NCBI RefSeq assembly: GCF_900103615.1
Contig: NZ_FNGW01000012.1
Span: 1 to 64,000, forward strand
Source: Romboutsia lituseburensis DSM 797
GTDB lineage: Bacteria; Bacillota; Clostridia; Peptostreptococcales; Peptostreptococcaceae
Direction: 5' to 3'
DNA length: 64,000 bases
Positions 51,233-59,438 of this stretch are shown here, in pieces. Position 1 is the stretch's first letter. Every line of letters starts with the position of its first letter. The notes beneath the pieces were generated by a model, which saw only the letters and a program-made list of their open reading frames with translations, was not told the DNA's origin and did no database searches. A program made the translations under genes and the position numbers.

Positions 51233-51709
51233 TTACACGCCCTTTCCTATTTTTTGTTTGGCTCTATAAAAAGTAACTCTAGCCCAGTTTTCATTTTTAT
51301 TAAATAGTTCTCCAATTTCTCTAAATGAGAACGCTCCTGTAATCCGAAGTAAAACTACTTCTTTTGAGATTTGATCTAATTTATAGACTTTTTTTATAAG
51401 TTCCATTTTTCGTTCTTTTAAACAGATTTTTTCTTCTATACAAATATTATTAGATACAATCTCTTCACTTAATTCAGATGTTTCTTTTCTCTTTTTTCTA
51501 TCGATTTCTTGATACCAAATATGCTTTGCAATTTGACACAACCAGGTTGATACTTTGCAAGTACCGTCGTATCTATTAGAGGATTTTATTGCACGATAAA
51601 ATGTCTCTTGTGTAAGCTCTTCTGCCAGATTTTCTTCTTTACAAAGAACCATTAAGTATTTAAAAACCATTTGTGCATGTTCTTCATATATGCAGTCCAT
51701 TTCATGCAC
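51233..51709 (-). CDS. ECF-type RNA polymerase sigma factor
   Basis: A 158-residue ECF sigma factor. Region 2: MVFKYLMVLCKEENLAEELT then QETFYRAIKSSNRYDGTCKV and STWLCQIAKHIW; region 4: LLRITGAFSFREIGELFNKN followed by ENWARVTFYRAK. The GTG at 51709 is 7 bases after GGAGG and is preferred; an ATG at 51730 lies upstream of that site. It forms an operon with its anti-sigma factor. Upstream (51710-52030) is AT-rich and holds this promoter and that of the MarR gene; no coding sequence seen. Confidence 0.9.
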   Translation of the reverse strand: MHEMDCIYEEHAQMVFKYLMVLCKEENLAEELTQETFYRAIKSSNRYDGTCKVSTWLCQIAKHIWYQEIDRKKRKETSELSEEIVSNNICIEEKICLKERKMELIKKVYKLDQISKEVVLLRITGAFSFREIGELFNKNENWARVTFYRAKQKIGKGV

Positions 51710-52030
51710 AGCATCACCTCCTTCAAACATATATCCGAAAAAAACTTATTTCGTTACAGAAAATTTATATTTTGTTAAAAATTTATATCTTAATGGTTAT
51801 ATTACTTATTTTTTAAAATTATCATTGTAGTAAAATTTAATCAATACATATTGTCTTAGTGGGTATATTTTAGATATGAATAGTTATTTCATAATAATTG
51901 ATTGGTTTTCTTTTTTATCTATATAATGTAGACATAGAATTTTTTATATCGTCTATGCGTTGACATAAATTTATATAATGGGATATTATAGTTTAGTACA
52001 AAACATTTTATTATAAAAAGGAGTGTATTT

Positions 52031-52474
52031 ATGCCAACCAAAAATAAACTTAAACTTGGTCTTGATATTGGTAAAATCAATCATATAATATCAAGAAAGG
52101 TAGATGCAGCTGTTATAAAAGCCATAGATGATAACTTAACTGTTGCCCAAGCTTATACTATAGATTTTATTATCTTAGAAGGTGAAGACAAGGATATTTT
52201 TCAAAAAGATTTAGAAAAAGGACTTGATCTTAAACGTTGTTCTATAAGCCTTATGCTAAATAACATGGAGAAAAATGGTTTAATCCAAAGAGTTCCTGTT
52301 GCAGAGGATGCTCGTTTGAAGAAAATAGTATTAACAGATAAATCACATAAGCTTTACGAAAAAATTTCTACAGCAATTAACTCAGTTGAAGATAGATTAA
52401 TCAAAGAAATAACTGAAGATGAATTAAAAGTATTTTATAAAGTACTTGATAAAATAAGAAATAACTTAGATTAA
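52031..52474 (+). CDS. MarR-family regulator
   Basis: A 147-residue MarR protein: LTVAQAYTIDFIILEGEDKD, DLKRCSISLMLNNMEKNGLI (recognition helix) and wing VAEDARLKKIVLTDKSHKLY. It lies 79 bases before a MATE exporter gene on the same strand, the usual local repressor arrangement. A TTGACA (about 51959) and TATTAT pair with an 18-nt spacer, and CATAGA/TCTATG arms just upstream, may be its promoter and operator. AAAAGGAGTG ribosome site. Confidence 0.88.
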   Translation: MPTKNKLKLGLDIGKINHIISRKVDAAVIKAIDDNLTVAQAYTIDFIILEGEDKDIFQKDLEKGLDLKRCSISLMLNNMEKNGLIQRVPVAEDARLKKIVLTDKSHKLYEKISTAINSVEDRLIKEITEDELKVFYKVLDKIRNNLD

Positions 52475-52553
52475 CCGTTAATAATTTAGAGCGGTTTTAT
52501 CTTTATATATGTTGTTTTGTGCAAAACTTAAATTTCAAAAAGGAGATTGATAT

Positions 52554-53930
52554 ATGAACAAAGTATCTAATTTTACGGAAGGCAAAATCTTTTCACCATT
52601 ATTAAAATTTGTTATTCCAATATTAATGGCACTATTTTTGCAGGCTATGTACGGTGCTGTAGATTTACTTATAGTTGGTCAATTTGGTAATGCGGCTGAT
52701 GTATCTTCAGTATCAACAGGAAGCCAAGTCATGATGGGTGTAACTTCTATGATTACAGGCCTTACTATGGGTATCACTATATTAATTGGTCAAAAACTAG
52801 GTGAGGGTAAAAGAGAAGAAGCAGGAAATGTTGTAGGTAGTGGTATTTCAATATTTGCTATTATATCTATAATTTTAACTGTATTGGTTGTTACTTTTGC
52901 ATCATCTATTGCAACTTTTATGCACGCACCAACTGAAGCTTTTGATAGCACAGTATCTTATATAAAAATCTGTGCTATGGGATCAGTATTTGTAATTTCT
53001 TATAATGTTATTGGTGGTGTATTTAGAGGGATTGGAGATTCTAAAACTCCTCTTATCACAGTTGGAATAGCCTGTGTTGTTAATATAATTGGAGATTTAG
53101 TATTTGTAGGTATTTTTAAAATGGCTGCAATTGGTGCTGCGTATGCTACTGTAATGGCTCAATCCACTAGTGTAATTTTATCATTACTATTAATAAAAAA
53201 ACGTGGACTTCCGTTTGATTTTTCATTAAAAAGTATAAAGTTCCATAAAAATTTAACTACTCAAATTATTAAATTTGGTGCACCAATAGCTCTACAAGAT
53301 GTCCTTGTAAATTTATCATTCTTGGTAATTATGATGATTGGTAACTCTATGGGGGTTGTTGCTTCAGCTGGTATAGGTGTTGCAGAAAAACTTGTTGGTT
53401 TTATAATGTTAATACCAATGGCTTTTGCTCAGGCTGTATCTGCATTTGTTGCGCAAAACTATGGTGCTAAGAAATATAATAGATCTAAGAGAGTTTTAAT
53501 ATATTCTATACTCGCATCTTTATGTTGTGGTATTGTAATGTTTTATATTACTTTCTTCCATGGTAATTTATTATCAGGTATTTTCTCTAAGGATGAGGCT
53601 GTTATTTTAGCTGCTTGGGATTATATGAAAGCTTACGGTATTGATTGCTTATTTACTGCTATCATGTTTAGTATGGTTGGATATTTCAATGGTTGTGGTA
53701 GAACTACTTTTGTTATGATTCAAGGGATTATAGGTGCATTCTGTGTTAGAATCCCTGTGTCATTTATAATGAGCAAGCTAGAGCCAGTTTCATTATTTAA
53801 TGTTGGTCTTGCTACTCCAATGTCTACTTTTGTTCAGATTATTTTATGTATATCTTACTTTGTTTATTTATCTAATAAATTATCAAAAGAAGATACATGT
53901 CTAGAAGTTAAAGAACAAGTTCAAGTTTAG
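52554..53930 (+). CDS. MATE-family multidrug efflux transporter
   Basis: A 458-residue protein with 12 membrane helices in two six-helix halves. Recognisable: IFSPLLKFVIPILMALFLQA, GAVDLLIVGQFG, VIGGVFRGIGDSKTPL and the second-half equivalents AQAVSAFVAQNYGAKKYNRS and VGYFNGCGRT. It resembles the NorM/DinF-like exporters of Clostridia that use Na+ or H+ gradients to export cations and dyes. Controlled presumably by the MarR protein just upstream. AAAAGGAG ribosome site. Confidence 0.93.
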   Translation: MNKVSNFTEGKIFSPLLKFVIPILMALFLQAMYGAVDLLIVGQFGNAADVSSVSTGSQVMMGVTSMITGLTMGITILIGQKLGEGKREEAGNVVGSGISIFAIISIILTVLVVTFASSIATFMHAPTEAFDSTVSYIKICAMGSVFVISYNVIGGVFRGIGDSKTPLITVGIACVVNIIGDLVFVGIFKMAAIGAAYATVMAQSTSVILSLLLIKKRGLPFDFSLKSIKFHKNLTTQIIKFGAPIALQDVLVNLSFLVIMMIGNSMGVVASAGIGVAEKLVGFIMLIPMAFAQAVSAFVAQNYGAKKYNRSKRVLIYSILASLCCGIVMFYITFFHGNLLSGIFSKDEAVILAAWDYMKAYGIDCLFTAIMFSMVGYFNGCGRTTFVMIQGIIGAFCVRIPVSFIMSKLEPVSLFNVGLATPMSTFVQIILCISYFVYLSNKLSKEDTCLEVKEQVQV

Positions 53931-53949
53931 ATATAACAACTTAAAGATA

Positions 53950-53979
53950 TTGACATTTATAAAATCAATTAGGTATACT
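53950..53979 (+). promoter_or_regulatory. Promoter of the 42-residue membrane gene
   Basis: TTGACA (53950-53955), 18-nt spacer, TATACT (53974-53979), 35 bases before the start codon. Confidence 0.6.
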
Positions 53980-54013
53980 CACGAGTAAATAGAAATATTG
54001 AAGGAGACTTAAA

Positions 54014-54142
54014 ATGAATTCTAATTTAAAAAAGTTTTTAATAGTTTGTGTTATAGTAATTTTCTTTGCTATATTGGATTTCTGTTATACACGCAAACCA
54101 TCAGAATTACCTAGATTTTTGTTAAAATTAATGTATACCTAA
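54014..54142 (+). CDS. 42-residue single-pass membrane protein
   Basis: A short frame reading MNSNLKKFLIVCVIVIFFAI then LDFCYTRKPSELPRFLLKLM and YT. One membrane helix (about 8-25). GAAGGAGACTTAAA is a strong ribosome site and a good promoter lies upstream, so it is likely expressed. No family recognised. It precedes the small gene at 54203 by about 60 bases. Confidence 0.6.
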   Translation: MNSNLKKFLIVCVIVIFFAILDFCYTRKPSELPRFLLKLMYT

Positions 54143-54202
54143 AAATTTTATTTAGATTATAAGCTTTATAATCTAAATAAAATAGATGTGTGTGGGGGGA
54201 AT

Positions 54203-54538
54203 ATGGATTTAAAGAAAGCAATAGATTTATTTTATGTAGATGAAATATATGATATTTATTGGATAACTGAAAATACTTTAGGTGAAATATCTAGTGAAGA
54301 TGATTTTTATATAAACAATACATACTTTTATTTATTAAACCTTTATTACTTACATCTAGATAAGAAAAATTACAAAGAAGTTGCGTATTTATCTTATCTA
54401 ATATCTTATTACTTATTTATAATAGAGACACCATTTGGATCAGAATTAATTGCACAAAAGTATGCAGAATATGCTATAAAATATGATGATTGCAAAAAAT
54501 ATAGAGAGTGGCTAATATACGTAAAACAAGGCAATTGA
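54203..54538 (+). CDS. Small acidic helical protein, unknown
   Basis: A 111-residue soluble protein, rich in Tyr, Ile and Asp, all helical: KAIDLFYVDEIYDIYWITEN, YLLNLYYLHLDKKNYKEVAY and LIAQKYAEYAIKYDDCKKYR. The pattern resembles TPR-like helical pairs. ATG 54203 follows TGGGGGGA; the frame is open from 54188. Unknown function. Confidence 0.58.
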   Translation: MDLKKAIDLFYVDEIYDIYWITENTLGEISSEDDFYINNTYFYLLNLYYLHLDKKNYKEVAYLSYLISYYLFIIETPFGSELIAQKYAEYAIKYDDCKKYREWLIYVKQGN

Positions 54539-54611
54539 TAATATATACTGATAAATAACTGTATTTTATGTATTATATAGATAACTATAAATTTTTAAGG
54601 GGGAACTTGGT

Positions 54612-55181
54612 ATGAATACAGCAACATTTTTAGAAATATTAACAGTAGCAGAAAAATTAAAATGTAATACTAGACACTCATGGACGTCAAGTGGACGACA
54701 TGAAAGTGTAGCAGAACATAGCTGGCGTATTGCATTAATGGCATTATTAATGCGTGATGAATTTCCAGATATTGATATGGATAAGGTAATTCGTATGTGT
54801 TTAATTCATGATTTAGGTGAAGCCTTTACAGGTGATATTCCTACTTTCGAAAAGAAAGAAGAAGATAGTGAAAAAGAGGATGAGATATTTTTTAAGTGGA
54901 TTTCAACTTTCCCTGCTCCTTATCGTGATGAATTTACAGATCTTTTAAAGGAAATGAATGAACGTCAGACTGATGAAGCAAAGCTTTACAAAGCATTAGA
55001 CAATTTAGAAGCAGTTATTCAGCATAATGAGGCAGATATTAGTACTTGGATTCCATTAGAATATGACTTACAGTTTACTTACGGTTCGGACAAGGTTGAA
55101 TTCTCATCTTATTTAAAAGATTTGAAGAAAGAAATAGATCAAAAAACTACAGAAAAAATAGCTCAAACGAATAAAGCTTAG
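54612..55181 (+). CDS. HD-domain phosphohydrolase (YfbR/HDDC2-like)
   Basis: A 189-residue HD-domain protein: GRHESVAEHSWRIALMALLM, then VIRMCLIHDLGEAFTGDIPT (the H-D pair) and a C-terminal helix with KALDNLEAVIQHNEADI (final D). Length and order fit the 5'-deoxynucleotidase YfbR/HDDC2 group, which dephosphorylates dNMPs. AAGGGGGAACTTGGT ribosome site. Its codon use is a little richer in GC than the neighbours. Monocistronic. Confidence 0.85.
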   Translation: MNTATFLEILTVAEKLKCNTRHSWTSSGRHESVAEHSWRIALMALLMRDEFPDIDMDKVIRMCLIHDLGEAFTGDIPTFEKKEEDSEKEDEIFFKWISTFPAPYRDEFTDLLKEMNERQTDEAKLYKALDNLEAVIQHNEADISTWIPLEYDLQFTYGSDKVEFSSYLKDLKKEIDQKTTEKIAQTNKA

Positions 55182-55192
55182 TTATTTAAAAT

Positions 55193-55311
55193 GTATCTTT
55201 TGATACGTATCGAATTGAAACTATAAAGCTTAGTATAAGTACAAACTATTATAATTCAAATATTACTAAATTACATAATAAAATGTAAAAAAGCTACACA
55301 TCCCAATGTAC
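55193..55311. repeat. Dispersed intergenic repeat, copy 2
   Basis: Its first 22 bases are identical to 47016-47037 and the next 90 are clearly related. As in copy 1, it begins within about 15 bases of the stop codon of the upstream gene and ends at a GCTACA block. Confidence 0.75.
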
Positions 55312-55332
55312 ATTAGGTGTGTAGCTTTCTCA
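55288..55332 (+). terminator. Terminator within the repeat
   Basis: AAAGCTACACA (55290-55300) pairs with TGTGTAGCTTT (55318-55328). The same arms occur at 35623-35661. Confidence 0.8.
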
Positions 55333-55547
55333 TTTGAGCAACGGGCTCTGATGTTGGCGACATTAAATAATTTCGCAACACATCGCTCGAGCTCTTATAA
55401 TTTAAAAAACTAGAATTTAAGTATCTGAGTTTTTATCATATCGTTTAAACAAAATTAAGTCAATTCCAATATTTACCTATTAATTAAAGATGCCTTTTTA
55501 TAAACCGTATATTTATATTGAGTTTTATTAAAAAGGGGGATGAAAGT
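55333..55547. other. Non-coding region with a GC-richer block
   Basis: TTTGAGCAACGG, 8 bases, GTTGGCGA (55333-55360) matches 3270-3297 with the same spacing; only one base differs outside the spacer. It continues as CGCAACACATCGCTCGAGCTC to about 55396. The rest is AT-rich and carries the promoter of the coiled-coil gene. No gene seen. Confidence 0.5.
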
Positions 55548-56240
55548 ATGAATATTTCAAGTAGAGTTAGTAACAGCTTATTTGGAAGTTACAATAGTAG
55601 CTCTTTAAGAAAAATACAAATCAATACTTCTAATCATAGTGAAAATATAGACAGATCATTAAAAGAGTTGAAAGCCATTAATAAGGGGAAAATCTTAGCT
55701 AGAGAAAACTTAGATGCTACATACAATTCAAGTATAAATAAAAAATTTCAAGAGTCTTTAGAACACAAATTATCTCAGCTTAATGAAATGAAAGGTATGA
55801 TTGAAAATAAAGATAAAGAAAATGATGTAATAGATGATTCAGTAAAAAATACTAAAGTTATTAGTTATATCAATAATTCAAGAGAAGTTAATGATAAAGA
55901 AGAAACATTACTTAGTGAAAATGAACAAATTAGTATCCAAGACATAAACAAGAAAATAGCTGAAACTAACAGTGAGCTAAAAGAGGTTAGAGTTTTAGGC
56001 AAAGAGTTAAGTCAACAGTCTGAAATTATTGATGAGAAAATATCTACGTTTAAAAAGATATATGGTAATGACATTTTTAAAAAGGCAGAAAAAGAAGCAG
56101 TTTTAAAGCAGGTTTATGATACTCGCAATAACCCATTTATTAAAGAATTAAAAAATACTCTTAATGAAATTATAGAACTAGAAACACAATTAAAAGATAA
56201 ATTAAATCAAGATCAACAAAAATATAAAAAGGAAATATAA
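55548..56240 (+). CDS. Coiled-coil protein, unknown
   Basis: A 230-residue soluble protein with an N-terminal Ser/Asn-rich part (MNISSRVSNSLFGSYNSSSL) and then long heptad helices (about 25-90 and 130-225: ISIQDINKKIAETNSELKEV). No signal peptide or membrane segment. AAGGGGGATG ribosome site, ATG 55548. The N-terminus resembles the start of small flagellar or secretion-type coiled-coil proteins, but that is not enough for a call. Confidence 0.6.
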   Translation: MNISSRVSNSLFGSYNSSSLRKIQINTSNHSENIDRSLKELKAINKGKILARENLDATYNSSINKKFQESLEHKLSQLNEMKGMIENKDKENDVIDDSVKNTKVISYINNSREVNDKEETLLSENEQISIQDINKKIAETNSELKEVRVLGKELSQQSEIIDEKISTFKKIYGNDIFKKAEKEAVLKQVYDTRNNPFIKELKNTLNEIIELETQLKDKLNQDQQKYKKEI

Positions 56241-56278
56241 AAACTACATTACAATATTTTTATAATCATTAAACAAAT

Positions 56279-56316
56279 AATAGCTAGAATTATTCACAAT
56301 AGTTCTAGCTATTTTA
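56279..56316 (+). terminator. Terminator of the coiled-coil gene
   Basis: AATAGCTAGAA pairs with TTCTAGCTATT around a loop, then TTT. Related to the hairpin at 44128. Confidence 0.8.
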
Positions 56317-56526
56317 AGGTTATATAGGTTACCCCTTCAATGTTATAAGTAAGATAATCATATATCTAATTGTAAGTGATTATTTTTACTCGTTATACTT
56401 TAAATCAATTCTTTTATATTCAAATACTAATTAAAATAGATAGTAAACATAAATAATTCGGAAAGGTTTTAGAAAGATTCAGCTATTAAAATAAGCTTAT
56501 CAAATAACGAAGGAAGGAAAAATGAT

Positions 56527-57435
56527 ATGAGCGAGGTTTTAAAAGTTGATAATTTAACTAAAAAACGTGGAGATAAAATAGTAGTTGATAATTTAAGTTT
56601 TAGTGTTAATAAGGGAGATATATTTGGTTTTTTAGGTCCTAATGGAGCAGGAAAAAGTACAACTATGAAAATGATATTAAAGTTAATAAAAAAAGACAGC
56701 GGAAAAATATATATTGATGGATTTGATATAGATACAAATTTTAAAGATGCAATAAAAAATGTATCAGCAATAATAGAAAATCCTGCAATATACCTTGATT
56801 TAACAGCTTATGACAATTTAAAGATTGTTAAAAACTTTAGTGATTCATACAGTGTAAGTTATGATATCGAAGATGTTTTAGAAATAGTTGGATTAAAAGG
56901 AAGAGAGTATGAAAAAGTTAAGAGCTATTCATTAGGAATGAAGCAGCGACTATCAATTGCTATGGCGCTTATAAAAAATCCTAAGATTATATTATTAGAC
57001 GAGCCTACAAATGGATTAGATCCTAAAGGTATTATAGAAATGAGAGAATTAATAAAAGAATTATCTCAAAAACACAATAAAACTATAATTATATCTTCAC
57101 ATATTTTACATGAAATAGAAATGATGTGTAATAGAGTTGTAATTATAAACAAAGGAAAGCAAATATTAGAATCTGATATAGCAAGTATAACTAATAAAAA
57201 TGACTTATTCTTTATTAGAACTTCAGATATTGATAAGGCAATTAAAATCTTAAACGATAAAAAATATGCAAAGTTACACAAGATACAAAACAAAGGTATC
57301 ACAGTGCAATCAAGTGAATCAAGCATAGCTTTACTATCTAAGGAATTTATAAAAAATGATATATCTATATATGAAATTTCATCAAATAACAAGTCACTAG
57401 AAGATATATTTATAGAAATTACAGGGGGCAAATAA
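56527..57435 (+). CDS. BcrA-type ABC transporter ATPase
   Basis: A 302-residue ATPase: Walker A GPNGAGKST (about 38-46), Q-loop region IIENPAIYLDLTAYDN, signature YSLGMKQR, Walker B IILLDEPTNGLDPKG, H-loop ISSH. The C-terminal 85 residues are the extension typical of BcrA/lantibiotic-immunity ATPases. It works with the permease that begins 1 base after its stop. Systems like this expel bacitracin or lantibiotics, or confer immunity. First gene of a five-gene group that ends with a two-component system. Confidence 0.9.
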   Translation: MSEVLKVDNLTKKRGDKIVVDNLSFSVNKGDIFGFLGPNGAGKSTTMKMILKLIKKDSGKIYIDGFDIDTNFKDAIKNVSAIIENPAIYLDLTAYDNLKIVKNFSDSYSVSYDIEDVLEIVGLKGREYEKVKSYSLGMKQRLSIAMALIKNPKIILLDEPTNGLDPKGIIEMRELIKELSQKHNKTIIISSHILHEIEMMCNRVVIINKGKQILESDIASITNKNDLFFIRTSDIDKAIKILNDKKYAKLHKIQNKGITVQSSESSIALLSKEFIKNDISIYEISSNNKSLEDIFIEITGGK

Positions 57436-57436
57436 C

Positions 57437-58147
57437 ATGATAAATATAATTAAAAATGAATTTATAAGCACCAAAAAAAGTGTATTAATCATATTTAATG
57501 CCTTAATAGTAGCAACTATTGCTTTTGCATATTTTGCGGGTGCAAAATTAGGTGGAGTAAATATATTTACTGAATCTGATATAGTAGATTTATTTTTTAA
57601 ATCAACAGTAAATATACTAGCACCATTTGTAGTTGTACTAGTGTCAAAGGTTATAACAGAAGAATTTAACAATGGTGGTATGAAAATCTATCTTATAAAT
57701 CCAATAAGTAGAAATGAAATTTTAATAGGTAAATCAATATTTATCTTTATAAATGTACTGATAAGCATGGCAATACAGCTACTATTAAGCCTTATAGCTG
57801 TTTGTGTCTTACTCCAAATACCTAGTTTAGGTTTTGTTGTTGATACAACTCTTAAATATTTAGTTACACTTATACCCGTAATAGGACTGATCTTAATATT
57901 TACTATACCTGGATTTTTAATGAATACATCAAGAAATGCAATATCAGGTGGATTTGTATTAATAGCTGCATTTAATATAGTGGCTTCATTTTATGAAAAA
58001 TTAAATCCATATAGCATAATGTATGTAATGAAAAATATTGCACTTTCAAATCAAGGTTTAATAAACAATAGTTTAATAAGTCTTGGATATATAGTAATAG
58101 GATTTATAATTTCAAGCTACGTATTCTCTAATAAGGAGATTAACTAA
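57437..58147 (+). CDS. ABC-2 type permease (BcrB/EcsB-like)
   Basis: A 236-residue protein with six membrane helices (about 16-35, 55-75, 97-120, 135-155, 165-185 and 212-230). Typical wording of the ABC-2 lantibiotic-type permeases: SKVITEEFNNGGMKIYLINP, ISRNEILIGKSIFIFINVLI. GGGGGCAAATAAC ribosome site overlaps the end of the ATPase gene. Forms the pore of the transporter. Confidence 0.87.
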   Translation: MINIIKNEFISTKKSVLIIFNALIVATIAFAYFAGAKLGGVNIFTESDIVDLFFKSTVNILAPFVVVLVSKVITEEFNNGGMKIYLINPISRNEILIGKSIFIFINVLISMAIQLLLSLIAVCVLLQIPSLGFVVDTTLKYLVTLIPVIGLILIFTIPGFLMNTSRNAISGGFVLIAAFNIVASFYEKLNPYSIMYVMKNIALSNQGLINNSLISLGYIVIGFIISSYVFSNKEIN

Positions 58148-58214
58148 TTGAATAATTTTTATCAAATTTAACATAAATATACGAAAACATGAAAAAATAT
58201 AAAGGAGATCAACT

Positions 58215-58679
58215 ATGAAATACTATATGAAATCTAAGGTTTTTAAACTTAAGGAAGACTTTTGGATAAAAGATACAGATGGTAATGATATATTCTTTGT
58301 AGACAATAAATTAATATCACTAGGTTTACAATTTAATATTCAAAAAGACAATAAGATATTATATGAAATAAAGCAAAAAATGTCATTAAAGCCTAAGTAT
58401 GAGGTTATAAAAGATTCTGAGGTAATAGCATCTATAAATAAAAAATTGACCTTTATCAAAGATAAAATAAAGGTAGATAGTAAATATGGAGAGTTATTGA
58501 TAAACGGAAATTTATTTGATCGTAATTATAATATTTATAAAGATGATAAGCAAATAGCATCTATAAAGAAAGAAGTCTTTGCACTTACTGATAACTATAG
58601 TATCGACATAGACTTTGAAGATGAAGCATTTGTACTTTCATTAGTAGTCATAATCGATGACATAAGAGACAAGCACTAA
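58215..58679 (+). CDS. LURP-one-related (scramblase-fold) protein
   Basis: A 154-residue protein of the LURP-one/Tubby-like beta-barrel fold: MKYYMKSKVFKLKEDFWIKD, DNKILYEIKQKMSLKPKYEV, a central GNLFDRNYNIYKDDKQIASI and YSIDIDFEDEAFVLSLVVII-type ending. In bacteria such proteins are single-domain and unstudied, with a membrane-lipid role by analogy to phospholipid scramblases. AAAGGAG ribosome site. It lies between transporter and regulator in the same gene group, so may join in their envelope response. Confidence 0.78.
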   Translation: MKYYMKSKVFKLKEDFWIKDTDGNDIFFVDNKLISLGLQFNIQKDNKILYEIKQKMSLKPKYEVIKDSEVIASINKKLTFIKDKIKVDSKYGELLINGNLFDRNYNIYKDDKQIASIKKEVFALTDNYSIDIDFEDEAFVLSLVVIIDDIRDKH

Positions 58680-58683
58680 GACA

Positions 58684-58719
58684 TAAGTTAGAGACTATAA
58701 AATTATAGTCTCTAACTTA
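58684..58719 (+). promoter_or_regulatory. 36-bp perfect palindrome before the response regulator
   Basis: TAAGTTAGAGACTATAA (58684-58700) and its exact complement (58703-58719), 2-nt centre. A T-poor tail argues against a simple terminator; it could be an operator or an attenuating hairpin between transporter and two-component genes. Confidence 0.6.
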
Positions 58720-58744
58720 TATTTAAATACATAGGAGGATTTAA

Positions 58745-59437
58745 ATGTATAATATTTTAGTTATAGATGATGAAAAAGAGATAGTCGACTTGGTAGAATT
58801 GTATTTTAGAAACACAGATTATAATATATTTAAAGCTTACGATGGAATTGAAGCAATTAATATTATAGCTAAAAACAAAATACATTTAGCTATAGTTGAC
58901 ATAATGCTTCCAAATTTAAACGGATATTCAGTTATATCCCATATAAGAAATAGCTTGAATCTACCTATAATAGTGATTTCAGCTAAGGTTGAGGGATATG
59001 ATAAAATACTCGCTCTAGATTTGGGCGCTGATGATTATGTTACTAAGCCATTTGATCCATTAGAGCTAATAGCTAGAGTTAATGCTCAAATAAGAAGAGA
59101 ATATGGATATTCTGGTTCTTATGAAAATACAAATAATTTAATAGAAATTGGTGATTTAAAGTTAGATACGGATGCATGCAAACTAACAAAAAATAATCAA
59201 GAGATACAACTTACATCAACTGAGTTTAAAATAATTGAACTTTTTATGAAAAATCCAAATAAAGTTTTTACTAAGAAAAATTTATTTGAATCGGTATGGG
59301 ATGAGATGTATATAGCTGAGGATAATGCAATAATGGTTCAAATAAGTAAGATAAGGGATAAAATTGAGGACAATAGCAAAGATCCTATATATATAAAAAC
59401 GGTAAGAGGCATAGGATATAAATTTGAAAGGAAATAA
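58745..59437 (+). CDS. OmpR-family response regulator (BcrR/SpaR-like)
   Basis: A 230-residue regulator: ILVIDDEKEIVDLVELYFRN, phospho-acceptor in LAIVDIMLPNLNG (D52), DDYVTKPF, and winged helix LTSTEFKIIELFMKNPNKVF to VRGIGYKFERK. AGGAGGATTTAA ribosome site. The kinase ATG lies 1 base after the stop. It probably controls the transporter genes just upstream. Confidence 0.9.
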   Translation: MYNILVIDDEKEIVDLVELYFRNTDYNIFKAYDGIEAINIIAKNKIHLAIVDIMLPNLNGYSVISHIRNSLNLPIIVISAKVEGYDKILALDLGADDYVTKPFDPLELIARVNAQIRREYGYSGSYENTNNLIEIGDLKLDTDACKLTKNNQEIQLTSTEFKIIELFMKNPNKVFTKKNLFESVWDEMYIAEDNAIMVQISKIRDKIEDNSKDPIYIKTVRGIGYKFERK

Positions 59438-59438
59438 T

